Positions 1 to 7,701 are shown, counted from the stretch's first letter. The stretch is 61,172 nt of DNA from BOG-908 sp964242595 (GCA_964242595.1 CAXTBC010000018.1:1-61172); one strand, 5' to 3'. Notes: generated by a model not told the origin, from the sequence alone. Made by a program: numbers and translations.

Positions 1-227
1 GGCAGACGGTCAAAACGGTGGCTTGATTATGTCCACCCGCAGGGGCGCACTCCAATAAGGGGTCATTTCTCCACATCGAATCACAGATCGCGCCACCGCT
101 TCAAAGGTGACGGGCTAGGAATCAGGAGGAACGACATAGGAACAGGTTAACCACGAGAACGTATAGCGAACAAGTAGCTTAGCGCTATTTTGTTGTGGAC
201 AATTTAAGTCCGGCGTATTCGGTGCGA

Positions 228-647
228 ATGCAATCCAAGGTTGTAATGGTCGTTGAGGACGAGTGGCTCATCCGTGCGACACTCGTTGAGGTGCTCGCCG
301 ACGCCGGTTTCCACGTTCTGGAGGCTGAACAGGGCGACGTTGCGCTTGAAGCTCTGGAGCGGTATGCGCCGGCTGTGGACCTCTTGTTCACGGACATCCG
401 CATGCCGGGGAGCATTGATGGCCTGGAGCTAGCCCGGCGTGCTTCGAAGCTCCTTCCGCGTCTCGCGATCGTGGTCGCCTCCGGAAACTTGATCCCGTCT
501 CAGAACGACATGCCGACGGGCAGCCGCTTCCTCTCCAAGCCCTACAGTTACCGCGACATACCTGGCCAGCTCAAAGCTATCCTGAGCGACGCTAGCGCGC
601 TTTACGGTAACCAGGCGGATCGCAATGATACCAAAAACGCAGTTTAG
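228..647 (+). CDS. Single-domain response regulator (REC only)
   Basis: About 140 aa forming one CheY-like receiver domain with no output domain. Visible are the acidic pair in VVEDEW near the N-terminus, the phospho-acceptor Asp in LLFTDIRMPG and the conserved Lys in LSKPY. Proteins of this type take phosphate from a hybrid histidine kinase and signal by protein contact; the partner kinase is not in this window. I chose ATG 228; a GTG at 195 would add 11 residues but has no better ribosome site. It lies outside the integrated element's left att copy. Because the sequence just downstream (686-712) copies the element's right arm, the gene probably belongs to a second, tandem island rather than to the core chromosome. 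Confidence 0.8.
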   Translation: MQSKVVMVVEDEWLIRATLVEVLADAGFHVLEAEQGDVALEALERYAPAVDLLFTDIRMPGSIDGLELARRASKLLPRLAIVVASGNLIPSQNDMPTGSRFLSKPYSYRDIPGQLKAILSDASALYGNQADRNDTKNAV

Positions 648-685
648 CGAGACAACGCCTTACAGTGTAGACATTTGCTCGGCCG

Positions 686-712
686 AAACGGGTTTGTCGT
701 ATTTAGCATATG
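686..712 (+). repeat. Arm-type repeat outside attL (trace of a tandem element)
   Basis: AAACGGGTTTGTCGTATTT followed by GCATATG. It closely matches 15981-16009 inside the element's right end, and both copies end exactly 43 bases before their att repeat. A third related copy precedes the integrase gene at 895-927. These are candidate integrase arm-binding sites. This copy lies outside the element, so it is best explained as the right end of a neighbouring element. Confidence 0.5.
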
Positions 713-754
713 TCCGGCCAGAGCAATGCCAATTTGAACGGCTTACTCGACAGC

Positions 755-809
755 ATCAATGGCGTCCCGTAGGGGATTCGAACCCCTGTTAGCGCCGTGA
801 GAGGGCGCT
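755..809. repeat. attL: 55-bp copy of the tRNA-Glu 3' part
   Basis: Identical base for base to 16052-16106. It contains the reverse complement of the acceptor 3' strand with CCA, the T arm, the variable region and the anticodon arm, but not the D arm or the 5' acceptor strand, so it cannot make a tRNA. Matching stops at 754/16051 on one side and 810/16107 on the other. This is the usual footprint left by a tyrosine integrase that recombines at a tRNA 3' end and restores the tRNA at the other junction. Confidence 0.92.
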
Positions 810-894
810 TATGGCGTCCCGGAGCGTCCGCCACTGTCCCTTAACCTTCTCAAATCATTGTTTTCATTGTCCCGTAGCATCCCCCTTGTCCGTC

Positions 895-927
895 AACGGG
901 TTTGCCGTATATTTGCCGTATGTCCGG
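895..927 (+). repeat. Left arm repeat upstream of the integrase gene
   Basis: Tandem TTTGCCGTAT-like units: TTTGCCGTAT at 901-910 and TTGCCGTATG at 913-922, inside the element. The same unit occurs near the right end at 15981-16009 and outside the element at 686-712. It ends 11 bases before the integrase ATG, so bound integrase could also repress its own gene. The role is inferred from position and repetition only. Confidence 0.5.
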
Positions 928-938
928 AAACGTAACAT

Positions 939-2264
939 ATGGCGCGCACGATCAGAGACGATAGGCTGCAGACGCGCGAGGCGCGGCTTCGCCTGGAACC
1001 GCGTAGGGAGCCCTACTGGCGAGCGATCCAGGTTGGACGCGCAATCGGCTACCGGAAGGCGGCCGGCGGCAAGTCAGGCACCTGGATCGCCCGCTTCTAC
1101 GACACGGCACACGAGACCACCCGCCAGCATCGCGCACTCGGCCCTGCTGACGACATGCTCGACGGCAGCGCCGATGCCACGTGCCTGACCTTCGCAGCGG
1201 CCCAGGAGGCTGCGCGGACGTGGTTCGCGGCACTTGCGAGGGCTGGGGGCAAAGCCGCCGCCCCGATGACCGTGAGCGAAGCCGTGGCCGCCTACCTGGC
1301 CGACTACTTGGCCCGTGGCGGCAAAGCCCTGCCCGAGACGAAACGCGCGGTGAACGCACACATCCTCCCGAAGCTGGGCGAGCGGAAGGTGGGCGAGCTC
1401 ACTACCGCCACCATCCGGGCTTGGCATCGTGCGCTGGCCACCGCGCCGGCCCGAGTGCGCCGCAAGGCGAAGGCAACCAAGATCGCAACCCGGGCGCCCT
1501 CGGATGATCCCGACGCACCGCGCGCCCGCCGGTCCACCGCGAACCGGGTACTTACCATTTTGAAGGCCGCGCTCAATTTCGCGTTCCGGGAGGGGTTGGT
1601 AGCCTCAGATGACGAGTGGAGGCGGGTGCAGCCGTTTGCCAAGGCCGACGCCGCTAAGGTGCGCTACCTCACAGACGCCGAAGCGCTCCGCTTGGTGACC
1701 GCCTGCACCGACGAGATCCGCCCCCTGGTGACCGCCGCTCTTTTGACTGGGTGCCGCTACGGCGAGCTGACGGCACTGCGCCCGGCAGACGTGGACGCGG
1801 TAGCGAACATCCTGACGATCCGGACCAGCAAAGGCGGCTCGGCCCGGCACGTGGTGTTGACCGATGAGGCTTCTCGGTTCTTCGCCGCCCTTTGCGACGG
1901 CAAGGGTCGGGCGGAGCGGCTGCTAACTAGGGCGAGCGGCGATACCTGGGGCGCCTGCCACCAATTCCGCCCACTCCGTGCCGCTTGTGAGGCCGCCGGC
2001 ATCGAGCCGGCCGTATCGTTCCACATCTTGCGGCACACGCACGCCACGCGCCTCGCGCTGAAAGGTGTGCCCCTGGGCGTCATCGCGGCTCAGCTCGGGC
2101 ACGCGGACCTAAAGATGACGAGCAAGCACTACGCGCACCTCTCTCCAGGGTATGTGTCCGACACGATCCGCGCGACGTTCGGACTGCTCGGTATAACTTC
2201 CGCGACAAACAAAGCGTCATCCTCGACCCGAACAGGCGATGCGAGGGTCGTTTCGACTCCCTAG
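939..2264 (+). CDS. int: Tyrosine-type site-specific integrase
   Basis: A 441-aa phage/island integrase that would insert and excise the element at tRNA-Glu. The N-terminal ~100 residues resemble an arm-binding region, residues ~110-235 a core-binding SAM-like domain, and the C-terminal half is the catalytic domain. Visible catalytic residues are Arg273 in GCRYGEL, His362 and Arg365 in FHILRHTH, His388 in LGHADL and nucleophile Tyr398 in SKHYAHL. The set is complete, so the enzyme should be active. The gene points inward from attL, 130 bp from it, the standard placement. The ATG at 939 follows an arm-repeat cluster that may autoregulate it. Partners (host IHF, an excisionase such as the next gene) are inferred. 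Confidence 0.95.
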   Translation: MARTIRDDRLQTREARLRLEPRREPYWRAIQVGRAIGYRKAAGGKSGTWIARFYDTAHETTRQHRALGPADDMLDGSADATCLTFAAAQEAARTWFAALARAGGKAAAPMTVSEAVAAYLADYLARGGKALPETKRAVNAHILPKLGERKVGELTTATIRAWHRALATAPARVRRKAKATKIATRAPSDDPDAPRARRSTANRVLTILKAALNFAFREGLVASDDEWRRVQPFAKADAAKVRYLTDAEALRLVTACTDEIRPLVTAALLTGCRYGELTALRPADVDAVANILTIRTSKGGSARHVVLTDEASRFFAALCDGKGRAERLLTRASGDTWGACHQFRPLRAACEAAGIEPAVSFHILRHTHATRLALKGVPLGVIAAQLGHADLKMTSKHYAHLSPGYVSDTIRATFGLLGITSATNKASSSTRTGDARVVSTP

Positions 2265-2288
2265 CTTTCCGAAAAATCTATGAGACAA

Positions 2289-2311
2289 TGTCCTCAGAAC
2301 GTCGGAGGACA
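2289..2311 (+). promoter_or_regulatory. Inverted repeat over the ribosome site of the AlpA-like gene
   Basis: TGTCCTC (2289-2295) pairs perfectly with GAGGACA (2305-2311) around a 9-base loop, two bases before the ATG at 2314. The right arm overlaps the Shine-Dalgarno GGAGGA. It could be an operator for the small HTH protein it precedes or an RNA hairpin hiding the ribosome site; the sequence does not separate these. Confidence 0.45.
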
Positions 2312-2313
2312 GT

Positions 2314-2544
2314 ATGCAGGTTCGGACGCAGACTTCAGAGGACGCCTGGCTTTTGCCGGTGCGTGATGCCTGTCGAGTTTCGGGGCTGTCGCGGTCTCGC
2401 CTTTATCTCGAGATGGCGAGCGGTGCGATCCGCCACAAGAAAACCGGCCGGCGGACTCTCATCGTCCGGGACAGTTTGCGGGCGTACGTCGATGCCATCC
2501 CGGACGCGCAGCCGTCACGCGCCACGCAGCCGGCGGGGAGATAG
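2314..2544 (+). CDS. AlpA/excisionase-like HTH DNA-binding protein
   Basis: A 76-aa protein with one winged-helix/MerR-like helix-turn-helix. The motif runs from about residue 14 to 50: VRDACRVSGLSRSRLYLEM, then a GAIRHKKTGRRTLIVRDSL wing, as in the HTH_17/AlpA group. In P4-like elements and phage satellites AlpA switches on the integrase and excision. Here it directly follows the integrase gene and is followed after 3 bp by the next gene, so it probably leads an operon. Start ATG 2314 has GGAGGA upstream inside a hairpin. The paralogous-type protein at 3958-4275 could be the true excisionase instead. Confidence 0.75.
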   Translation: MQVRTQTSEDAWLLPVRDACRVSGLSRSRLYLEMASGAIRHKKTGRRTLIVRDSLRAYVDAIPDAQPSRATQPAGR

Positions 2545-2547
2545 GCC

Positions 2548-3684
2548 GTGGCAATCGTCGTCTTCGATGGCTTCGATGGCTATTCCGGCATCGCGAGTTT
2601 GTTCAGCCGCGCCGGGGCGCTTCAGTGGACGGAGATTGGCGGCTTCGACGCGCCGATAATCGACTTTGTTCCGGGCCGATCGGGGTTCGGCCAAGCCCTC
2701 GCTGTCCAGGGCGGTGGTCTGGGCGCTTCTGACGGAAACCAAACGATTGGTTGCAGTTTTGATGTTGATCTCTCCACCGGCTTTATCGGGATTGCGGTGC
2801 TGTCCGCCGCAGACGCGCAGCTTCCGTCATACGATCTCATGCTTGTAGACTACGCCAATAACGTCACGCAGGTGACGGTGAGGTTCGGCCTTCTTCCAGG
2901 CGTCGTCACCGTCTACGCAGGCGACCGGGACACGACGGCGGAGCCGACCATCCTGGGTCGCAGCGGAACCAATGCGTTCAGCCCGTATATTTGGAACTAC
3001 GTCGAGCTGGGCGCCACGATCGGTGCGACTGGTTCCGTGGAGGTGAGAATCAACGGGAACTCCGTCGTCTCGATATCCGGGGCTACCGTCTACCCCGCGC
3101 CGCTACCGGCTGGCGCAACTGCTTCGAGCGTGTTCAACGGCCTCCGTGTTCGCGTGAACACCCAAGGCGCGCAGAACCCGACCGGAACCACCGCCCTCAG
3201 TCTCGACGACCTGTACATCTGTTCCGGAGATGCCGGGCCCGGTACCTACCCGTGCAAAACGTTCGTGGGCGACGTCGCTGTTAGAACGCTGCGCCCGACA
3301 GGCAACGCCTCGGTGCAGTGGACACCACTGGCCCAGACGAACTGGCAGATGTTGAGTGAGGCGCAGCTCGACGGTGACACGTCCTACAACGCGGCGACGG
3401 CGGTGGGTGCGCAAGACCTTTTTACGTTCCAGCCATTGCCCACCACCGTGAGCACCGTGTTCGGCGTGCAAGTAACCGGCGCCCACCGTAAGCAGGACGC
3501 TTCCGCTCAGGCTATTACGCAGAACATCGTCTCCGGAGGCACTGCTGCGGCGAGCGCGCCGTACACGCTAAGCCTGTCCTACTCTTACTCAACCAGCCTG
3601 TTCGTGCTAGACCCGCACACAAATGCAACATGGACGCCTGCGTCCGTGGACTTGCTGATCGCAGGCTTCACCCTCAACAGTTAG
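2548..3684 (+). CDS. Unknown protein, possibly a phage decoration or tail-fibre type
   Basis: 378 aa, GTG start 3 bp after the preceding stop. I do not recognise a named family. Residues ~1-220 are rich in beta-type, small and aromatic residues (FDGFDGYSG..., DLYICSGDAG) in a pattern typical of concanavalin-like jelly rolls seen in phage structural proteins; the C-terminal ~150 residues (VRTLRPTGNASVQWTPL..., TSLFVLDPHTNATWTP) resemble surface-fibre C-termini. No signal peptide or membrane segment. Sitting between integration genes and regulators, it is out of place for a morphogenesis gene. It could decorate a helper phage capsid or be cargo; this is inference. Confidence 0.55.
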   Translation: MAIVVFDGFDGYSGIASLFSRAGALQWTEIGGFDAPIIDFVPGRSGFGQALAVQGGGLGASDGNQTIGCSFDVDLSTGFIGIAVLSAADAQLPSYDLMLVDYANNVTQVTVRFGLLPGVVTVYAGDRDTTAEPTILGRSGTNAFSPYIWNYVELGATIGATGSVEVRINGNSVVSISGATVYPAPLPAGATASSVFNGLRVRVNTQGAQNPTGTTALSLDDLYICSGDAGPGTYPCKTFVGDVAVRTLRPTGNASVQWTPLAQTNWQMLSEAQLDGDTSYNAATAVGAQDLFTFQPLPTTVSTVFGVQVTGAHRKQDASAQAITQNIVSGGTAAASAPYTLSLSYSYSTSLFVLDPHTNATWTPASVDLLIAGFTLNS

Positions 3685-3798
3685 AAACGGTTTAGCTGAA
3701 ACCGCACATACTTTTACCTGCCGTGTGCGGTCTGTGGTGGCAATTGACTTGCGTTCAACGCCAGCCGCGCCGACGCCCCGTCACGTGGGGTTTCCCCC

Positions 3799-3831
3799 AC
3801 CCCGCCCCTTGCTCGTGGATGGGGGCGGGGT
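3799..3831. terminator. Strong 10-bp hairpin between convergent genes
   Basis: ACCCCGCCCC (3799-3808) pairs perfectly with GGGGCGGGGT (3822-3831) around a 13-base loop, with a short TTTCACTT after it. It lies between the plus-strand gene ending at 3684 and the minus-strand gene ending at 3958, where a bidirectional terminator would be expected. A weaker 6-bp hairpin lies at 3688-3704. No long U tract follows, so the call is moderate. The rest of 3685-3957 shows no convincing gene. Confidence 0.45.
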
Positions 3832-3957
3832 TTCACTTGGCGGTAAAATCGAGGCGAGCTACCGGATGTGGCCCGGGTTCGCACGTCTGCATAATGCCAG
3901 AAAAAAGGATGCGGTAGCGACCACCCACCCCGGCCGCCTCCGCGAACTTCGGCCCGG

Positions 3958-4275
3958 TCACTTGCTCGCTGCTGCCTGCGCTCGCCGCCGGGCTTTCACG
4001 CGCTCTGCAGCCGCCCGTCCGACGCTCCATGCGCCCTTGAGCGGTAGTGGCGGTGGTGGTGGTGGTGGTGGTGGTGGTTGGACGACAGGCACGGGCGGGG
4101 GCTGCGCAGCGGGACATGACTCGTATTGCAAGATCTCAGCAAGCCGGAACCTACAAAGGTCGCCCACCTTGAAGTGAGGCACTTGCCCTCGCCTGGCGAG
4201 ATTGCGAATCGTTTGGGTCGTAACCTGCCAACGCTTGGCGAGCTGCTCGACTGTGAGCGCAAGCGGCTCCGTCAT
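3958..4275 (-). CDS. HTH (AlpA/excisionase-like) protein with polyproline tail
   Basis: 105 aa. Residues ~5-50 form a helix-turn-helix of the HTH_17/MerR type (LTVEQLAKRWQVTTQTIRNLARRGQVPHFKVGDLCRFRLAEI). It is followed by a linker with a run of ten prolines, encoded by a GGT/GGC microsatellite near 4049-4079, and a basic tail (VKARRRAQAA). The fold is that of excisionases and small regulators. The trinucleotide tract can change length by slippage, altering the linker without changing frame. It may be the excisionase of the element or the repressor opposing the plus-strand operon. The ATG at 4275 gives a good HTH from residue 5. Confidence 0.72.
   Translation of the reverse strand: MTEPLALTVEQLAKRWQVTTQTIRNLARRGQVPHFKVGDLCRFRLAEILQYESCPAAQPPPVPVVQPPPPPPPPPPLPLKGAWSVGRAAAERVKARRRAQAAASK
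4049..4079. repeat. GGT/GGC trinucleotide microsatellite
   Basis: About ten tandem GGT-type triplets on the plus strand encode the polyproline run of the minus-strand HTH protein. It is the only clear simple-sequence repeat in the window. Confidence 0.8.
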
Positions 4276-4422
4276 GATGTCGATTCCCTTGTTACCAGAC
4301 GATCATCCACGTCGCGGCTCCAGCTTCAAGCACTGGACGAGCAAGTTATAACGACCACACCGGTTCAGCACAGATGCCACGAGCACGGCTACGTGTTGTG
4401 CCTGCTCCCCGGTATCGGACGT

Positions 4423-4557
4423 TCACATTCCTGCCCACCACAACGCTTGCTGTTCGAACGTCCGTGGTTCGCCCACGTCGATTCCTTCGATCATCAACCG
4501 GCTCTCTTCCGCCAGGGCGGCTTCGCCCTGCGCTCGTCGTGACATCTTGCGTGCCAT
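4423..4557 (-). CDS. Small 44-aa protein of unknown function
   Basis: A short minus-strand reading frame starting ATG GCA CGC AAG with an AAGGA ribosome site 7-8 bases upstream. The protein begins MARKMSRRAQGEAALAEE, continues through an acidic, helical middle and ends EQQALWWAGM. The basic N-terminus and amphipathic middle fit a small DNA- or protein-binding peptide; I know no family. It lies 147 bp upstream of the minus-strand HTH gene and could be co-transcribed with it. Length alone makes it uncertain, but the start context is good. The rest of 4276-4804 shows nothing else supportable. Confidence 0.4.
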   Translation of the reverse strand: MARKMSRRAQGEAALAEESRLMIEGIDVGEPRTFEQQALWWAGM

Positions 4558-4804
4558 GGCTTTATCCTTTTGCGAAACGCAGCCGCATTGGCTGTGTTGG
4601 CATTATCGTTACGGTAAGACATGATTGCTGGGCAACAACAAATTGAGGAGCGCCAGATAATAAAATCTGTGCAACTTGAGACCTCTAGCGATCCTAGGAA
4701 GTTCCGATACCGTTTCTATTTACCTTGCTCCGACGTCCGCGCACCCTGTTGAAAACGCGTTCATTGCGACAAAAGAACAATAACGCCTCGACGAAGGACC
4801 GCGT

Positions 4805-5173
4805 ATGCAATTCGACCAACAAAGTGGCTCGCGCGCCCACACTCAACGCGGTCAGGCTATCCCGGACGCGGGCCGGCGAGCGCTTCAAAGTCTGAACCTG
4901 CAGCAAGCCCAGGAAGTGGTGGAGTCTGACCTCGCTATCGTGTCAGCGCTGGCCACCGCGCACGTGCATATCTTGAAGGACACGGAGGCGCGCGGGCGAT
5001 TACTAGAGCTCGGTTGCACAGCCGAATGTGCGAGCCTTCCGATCATCCCCATCCAGACGTACGAACTCGGGAACCAATATGGCCCGAGCCCCGTGTCGCC
5101 CAAGCATGAAGCTCTGGCCCGGTTCGGCTACCAGATCCACCTCCTAAAAAGGTCTCTGGAGGCGCAGCCATGA
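4805..5173 (+). CDS. Unknown small phage-type protein
   Basis: 122 aa, ATG with AAGGA 6 bases upstream. The sequence is hydrophilic and largely helical (residues ~20-65), ending in a Lys/Arg-rich segment (YQIHLLKRSLEAQP). No membrane segment or motif recognised. Its end overlaps the start of the next gene by 4 bp (ATGA), so it heads a translationally coupled set running to the prohead protease. By position it could be a head or scaffold accessory factor, but nothing in the sequence proves it. Confidence 0.6.
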   Translation: MQFDQQSGSRAHTQRGQAIPDAGRRALQSLNLQQAQEVVESDLAIVSALATAHVHILKDTEARGRLLELGCTAECASLPIIPIQTYELGNQYGPSPVSPKHEALARFGYQIHLLKRSLEAQP

Positions 5174-5385
5174 CGGTTCCCGCAGACGAACCAACCCAGA
5201 AAATCGTGGTGCTCAGAACCGGCATGGAACTAACCCGCATCGCGCACACCCCGGGCGGTAGCGCCTACGTGGAGACGTATCGGCCGGTGACGGGCATGGT
5301 GTTGGACCTGCCTCTGCAGCAAGCAGAAGCGATCGTGCGGAACGGCGCGGGCACCTTCTATGTAGCGCCGGACGCCACACCATGA
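5170..5385 (+). CDS. Unknown small protein
   Basis: 71 aa, overlapping both neighbours by 4 bp (ATGA at each side). The composition is beta-like (QKIVVLRTGMELTRIAHTPG, then YVETYRPVTGMVLDLP), ending DATP. It has no signal peptide, membrane span or known motif. The double overlap shows tight coupling with 4805-5173 and 5382-5699, so the three probably act together. Confidence 0.6.
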   Translation: MTVPADEPTQKIVVLRTGMELTRIAHTPGGSAYVETYRPVTGMVLDLPLQQAEAIVRNGAGTFYVAPDATP

Positions 5386-5699
5386 CCGTCAACCCGACGA
5401 CCTATCAATCCGGGACAGTGCTGGACCCGGTTAACGGACCTGTTCCGGTAGTTGTCACAATGTACTCGGTGTTCAATCGGTATGCGGGGCCGGTGCGGGT
5501 GCAGATGAACCCCGGCTTCTCATACACGATGGCGCAGACCCCGCCGGGCATCCCGTGTCCTCCAGGTCTGACCGGCTCGGCAAACTCAAGCAGAGCCGGT
5601 CAGACCTTTGGACCGGGCACGATCCTGCCCGCACTGATCGAGCCCGAGGCCGAAGCCCTGACCAAGATCGGAGCCGCAACGGTCCTTACTTACCTCTGA
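5382..5699 (+). CDS. Unknown small protein
   Basis: 105 aa, start overlapping the previous stop. The middle is rich in Pro, Gly and Ser (QTPPGIPCPPGLTGSANSSR) and the end is PALIEPEAEALTKIGAATVLTYL, suggesting a small beta domain with a helical tail. I do not recognise it. It is the third of three coupled genes 40 bp upstream of the prohead protease, a place often taken by head-associated proteins in phage operons. Confidence 0.55.
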   Translation: MTVNPTTYQSGTVLDPVNGPVPVVVTMYSVFNRYAGPVRVQMNPGFSYTMAQTPPGIPCPPGLTGSANSSRAGQTFGPGTILPALIEPEAEALTKIGAATVLTYL

Positions 5700-5739
5700 T
5701 TGCCGCCTCCGCCGCCACCCACTCCTAGGAGCAAGTCTC

Positions 5740-6624
5740 ATGACCACGCCGCCAAGCTCTCAGAACACCCACCACCTCTCATGTAATGTCACCAAAGCCG
5801 GCCTGTCGGGGCAGGGCAGTGTCCTCGGCCCTCGCGAGATCTCCGTGATTGCCTCAACGGGGGCTGTAGACCTGCAAAATGATGAAGTTGCGCCGGATGG
5901 CATGACACCGAGCCGCTGCGACGTGCCGGTGTTCCTAAACCATCAGTCGGACGGGAACAATCTCCCGATCGGCCGAGCGTATCTTCGCGTCAGCGGCAAG
6001 GCGGTGGTCGGCACGCTCATCTTCGCCCCCGAAGGAGACAACGACATCGCGGACCAGGTATGCCGCGCCTACAAGAACGGCACAATCGATGCCGTCAGCA
6101 TCGGATTTACGCCGATCAAGGCGGCGCGGCGAGCCGGTGGGCGCGGCACGAAGTACGAGACCTGGGTCTGTCACGAGTTGAGCTGTTGTGGGGTGGGCGC
6201 CAATCCAGCCGCGCGGGTGGTGCAGCGTCAGCTTGACGCCGCGCAAGCCGAGCGTGCCGCGCGCATGGCGCACGCGGCCAAGGTGCTCGAAAATAGCGAC
6301 CGCAAACGCCGTGCGCGTGAGGCTGCACTCAAGGGCCGGGAGATGGAGGCCCGACATAAAGCGATGTCCGAAGGTCCGCCGCTCACGCGTGACCAGAAGA
6401 TTGCTAAAGCGCGCGCGGCGATGCGTGGGAGCATGACGGCCGAGGAACTCCGAATCGAAAATCTGCCGCACGGGCGCGAGAGGCAGTTTGCAGAGGCCGT
6501 CCACCACGCTCGCAAAGCAGCCGAGGCCCAGTTTAGCCACGACTGGAACAACAACGCGACGGCCGAAGTGAGGCGAGCGAAAGCGAGGGAGATCACCCGC
6601 ACGTTCCGGCCGGCCGGCCGGTGA
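5740..6624 (+). CDS. HK97-family prohead maturation protease
   Basis: 294 aa. Residues ~30-165 match the herpesvirus/HK97 assembly-protease fold (S78-type): VPVFLNHQ with His68, PIGRAYLRVSGKAVVGTLIFAPEGD, then AVSIGFTP with Ser120. These are the expected catalytic His and Ser. This enzyme trims scaffold and capsid N-termini during head maturation. The C-terminal ~120 residues form a very charged helical region (RKRRAREAALKGREMEARHK) and may be a scaffold-like delta domain. AGGAG lies 9 bases before ATG 5740. There is no adjacent portal or major capsid gene, so it is either a relic or acts on a helper phage's capsid. The family call is firm; the role here is inference. Confidence 0.82.
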   Translation: MTTPPSSQNTHHLSCNVTKAGLSGQGSVLGPREISVIASTGAVDLQNDEVAPDGMTPSRCDVPVFLNHQSDGNNLPIGRAYLRVSGKAVVGTLIFAPEGDNDIADQVCRAYKNGTIDAVSIGFTPIKAARRAGGRGTKYETWVCHELSCCGVGANPAARVVQRQLDAAQAERAARMAHAAKVLENSDRKRRAREAALKGREMEARHKAMSEGPPLTRDQKIAKARAAMRGSMTAEELRIENLPHGRERQFAEAVHHARKAAEAQFSHDWNNNATAEVRRAKAREITRTFRPAGR

Positions 6625-6839
6625 TGGCCGTGCGCCCGACTTTTCGCCCGCCAGTCATCCCGCCGCGCGGAGACTGGCGCGAACGCCTGCAGAAGTCGGC
6701 GGAGCGGCGTCACCTCGCTGACTCGGTGATCCGCGCGATGAACGGCGCGGAGCTAGCCCGAGTGCAGCGCCGGCCGGCCACTACGGAGGCGGAGCGCGTC
6801 TTCCCGTCCTGCCCCACCGACCAGCACAGCAGGACGTAA
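6624..6839 (+). CDS. Unknown 71-aa basic protein
   Basis: Starts at ATG 6624 overlapping the protease stop (TGATG); a GTG at 6621 is also possible. It begins MAVRPTFRPPVIPPRGDW and continues with an Arg-rich helical stretch. No recognised family. The overlap couples it to the protease, so it may be a head-assembly cofactor. Confidence 0.5.
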   Translation: MAVRPTFRPPVIPPRGDWRERLQKSAERRHLADSVIRAMNGAELARVQRRPATTEAERVFPSCPTDQHSRT

Positions 6840-6841
6840 TC

Positions 6842-7255
6842 ATGTCAGCCAGGAACGCCCCCCGGCGCCTCGCGGTCCGCCTCCCGGCCGGGCCACCCTG
6901 TTTGACGGTGAAAGAACCCCCGCTGACTCTTGCGGGGATATTTGACGTGGGTCTGCCGGCGCCTATGAAGTTCAGAGTCGGAAATCCGAAGGCGCCGGTT
7001 GGAACGGCCCGCTACCTGTTACGTGAGACGGTGGTCCGGGGAGATCGCCAAACACTGATCCGCATCTCGAAGCGCTGGTATGCCTGGAGTGACGGTGCAT
7101 GGGCCGTGCGCGATGAAGAGCAGGTAGAGGCGTTAATTTACCGGTTCCTCCTCGATCGAGGCTGGCCGGTAGGGCTGAAGCATGTCAACGCCATCTTGCG
7201 GCTCATGCGCCTCGAGCTTGCTTGGCCGCCGCCTGCCATACGCTGCGCCCCCTGA
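6842..7255 (+). CDS. Fragment resembling the D5/P4 primase-helicase N domain
   Basis: 137 aa, ATG with AGGA 7 bases upstream. Residues ~55-105 (RYLLRETVVRGDRQTLIRISKRWYAWSDGAWAVRDEEQVEALIYRFL) follow the pattern of the D5_N domain of phage/plasmid P4-family primases, with paired Trp/Tyr and a downstream helix. The helicase that normally follows is missing and the frame stops after PPAIRCAP. It may be a truncated relic replaced by the primase-helicase at 7702, or a stand-alone loader. The similarity call comes from pattern recall. Confidence 0.5.
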   Translation: MSARNAPRRLAVRLPAGPPCLTVKEPPLTLAGIFDVGLPAPMKFRVGNPKAPVGTARYLLRETVVRGDRQTLIRISKRWYAWSDGAWAVRDEEQVEALIYRFLLDRGWPVGLKHVNAILRLMRLELAWPPPAIRCAP

Positions 7256-7300
7256 CGCCGGCCGACACGCACTCTCAACCGACAACACCGGAAGTCCACC

Positions 7301-7555
7301 ATGAACAGCATCGACCAGCCGCCCACCGCCGCCCATGTTCAATCCGGGCTGGACACAGCTTTCCGGCGAGTGTGCGAGGCCGAGGACCGGCTTGAACTTG
7401 CCGACTGCGCAGTCGCGGAGGCTCAGGCGGCGAAGGTGGCCGCAGCTCAAGAAGTGGCTCGCGCCCAGCAGGAGATGGAAGGTTGGGTTTCAGCGAAAAT
7501 CGCCGATCTGCGAGGCGGAAAGCACGCCTTGCTCGGCCCGCCCGCCGGACACTAG
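7301..7555 (+). CDS. Small coiled-coil protein, unknown
   Basis: 84 aa. Residues ~15-70 are an almost continuous Ala/Glu-rich amphipathic helix (VCEAEDRLELADCAVAEAQAAKVAAAQEVARAQQEMEG), a predicted coiled coil. The start ATG 7301 has GGAAG upstream. Such proteins in phage replication modules can be scaffolds or regulators; no function can be assigned. Confidence 0.55.
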   Translation: MNSIDQPPTAAHVQSGLDTAFRRVCEAEDRLELADCAVAEAQAAKVAAAQEVARAQQEMEGWVSAKIADLRGGKHALLGPPAGH

Positions 7556-7701
7556 CTAACGTTCTCAGACCGATAAGATGAAGCAGATGACAGAAGGCCG
7601 CGCAGTGTCCCGCGCGGCCTGGTTACGCTCCGCACTCTGACAAGGCGCAGTGTATTCCGGGTAGCTTTGGGATTCCATATCCGCACTCGGAGTTCGCCAA
7701 G

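Noticed and set aside
811..823. Third att-like sequence ATGGCGTCCCGG just after attL
   Set aside because: Only about 11 bases match the att core, too short to count as a third attachment copy; possibly chance or an arm remnant.
811..1188. Plus-strand open frame overlapping the integrase start
   Set aside because: Ser/Arg/Pro-rich and overlaps the integrase gene with no ribosome site or family.
3996..4262. His-rich minus-strand open frame over the GGT tract
   Set aside because: It is an alternative reading of the microsatellite; the HTH frame is the coding one.
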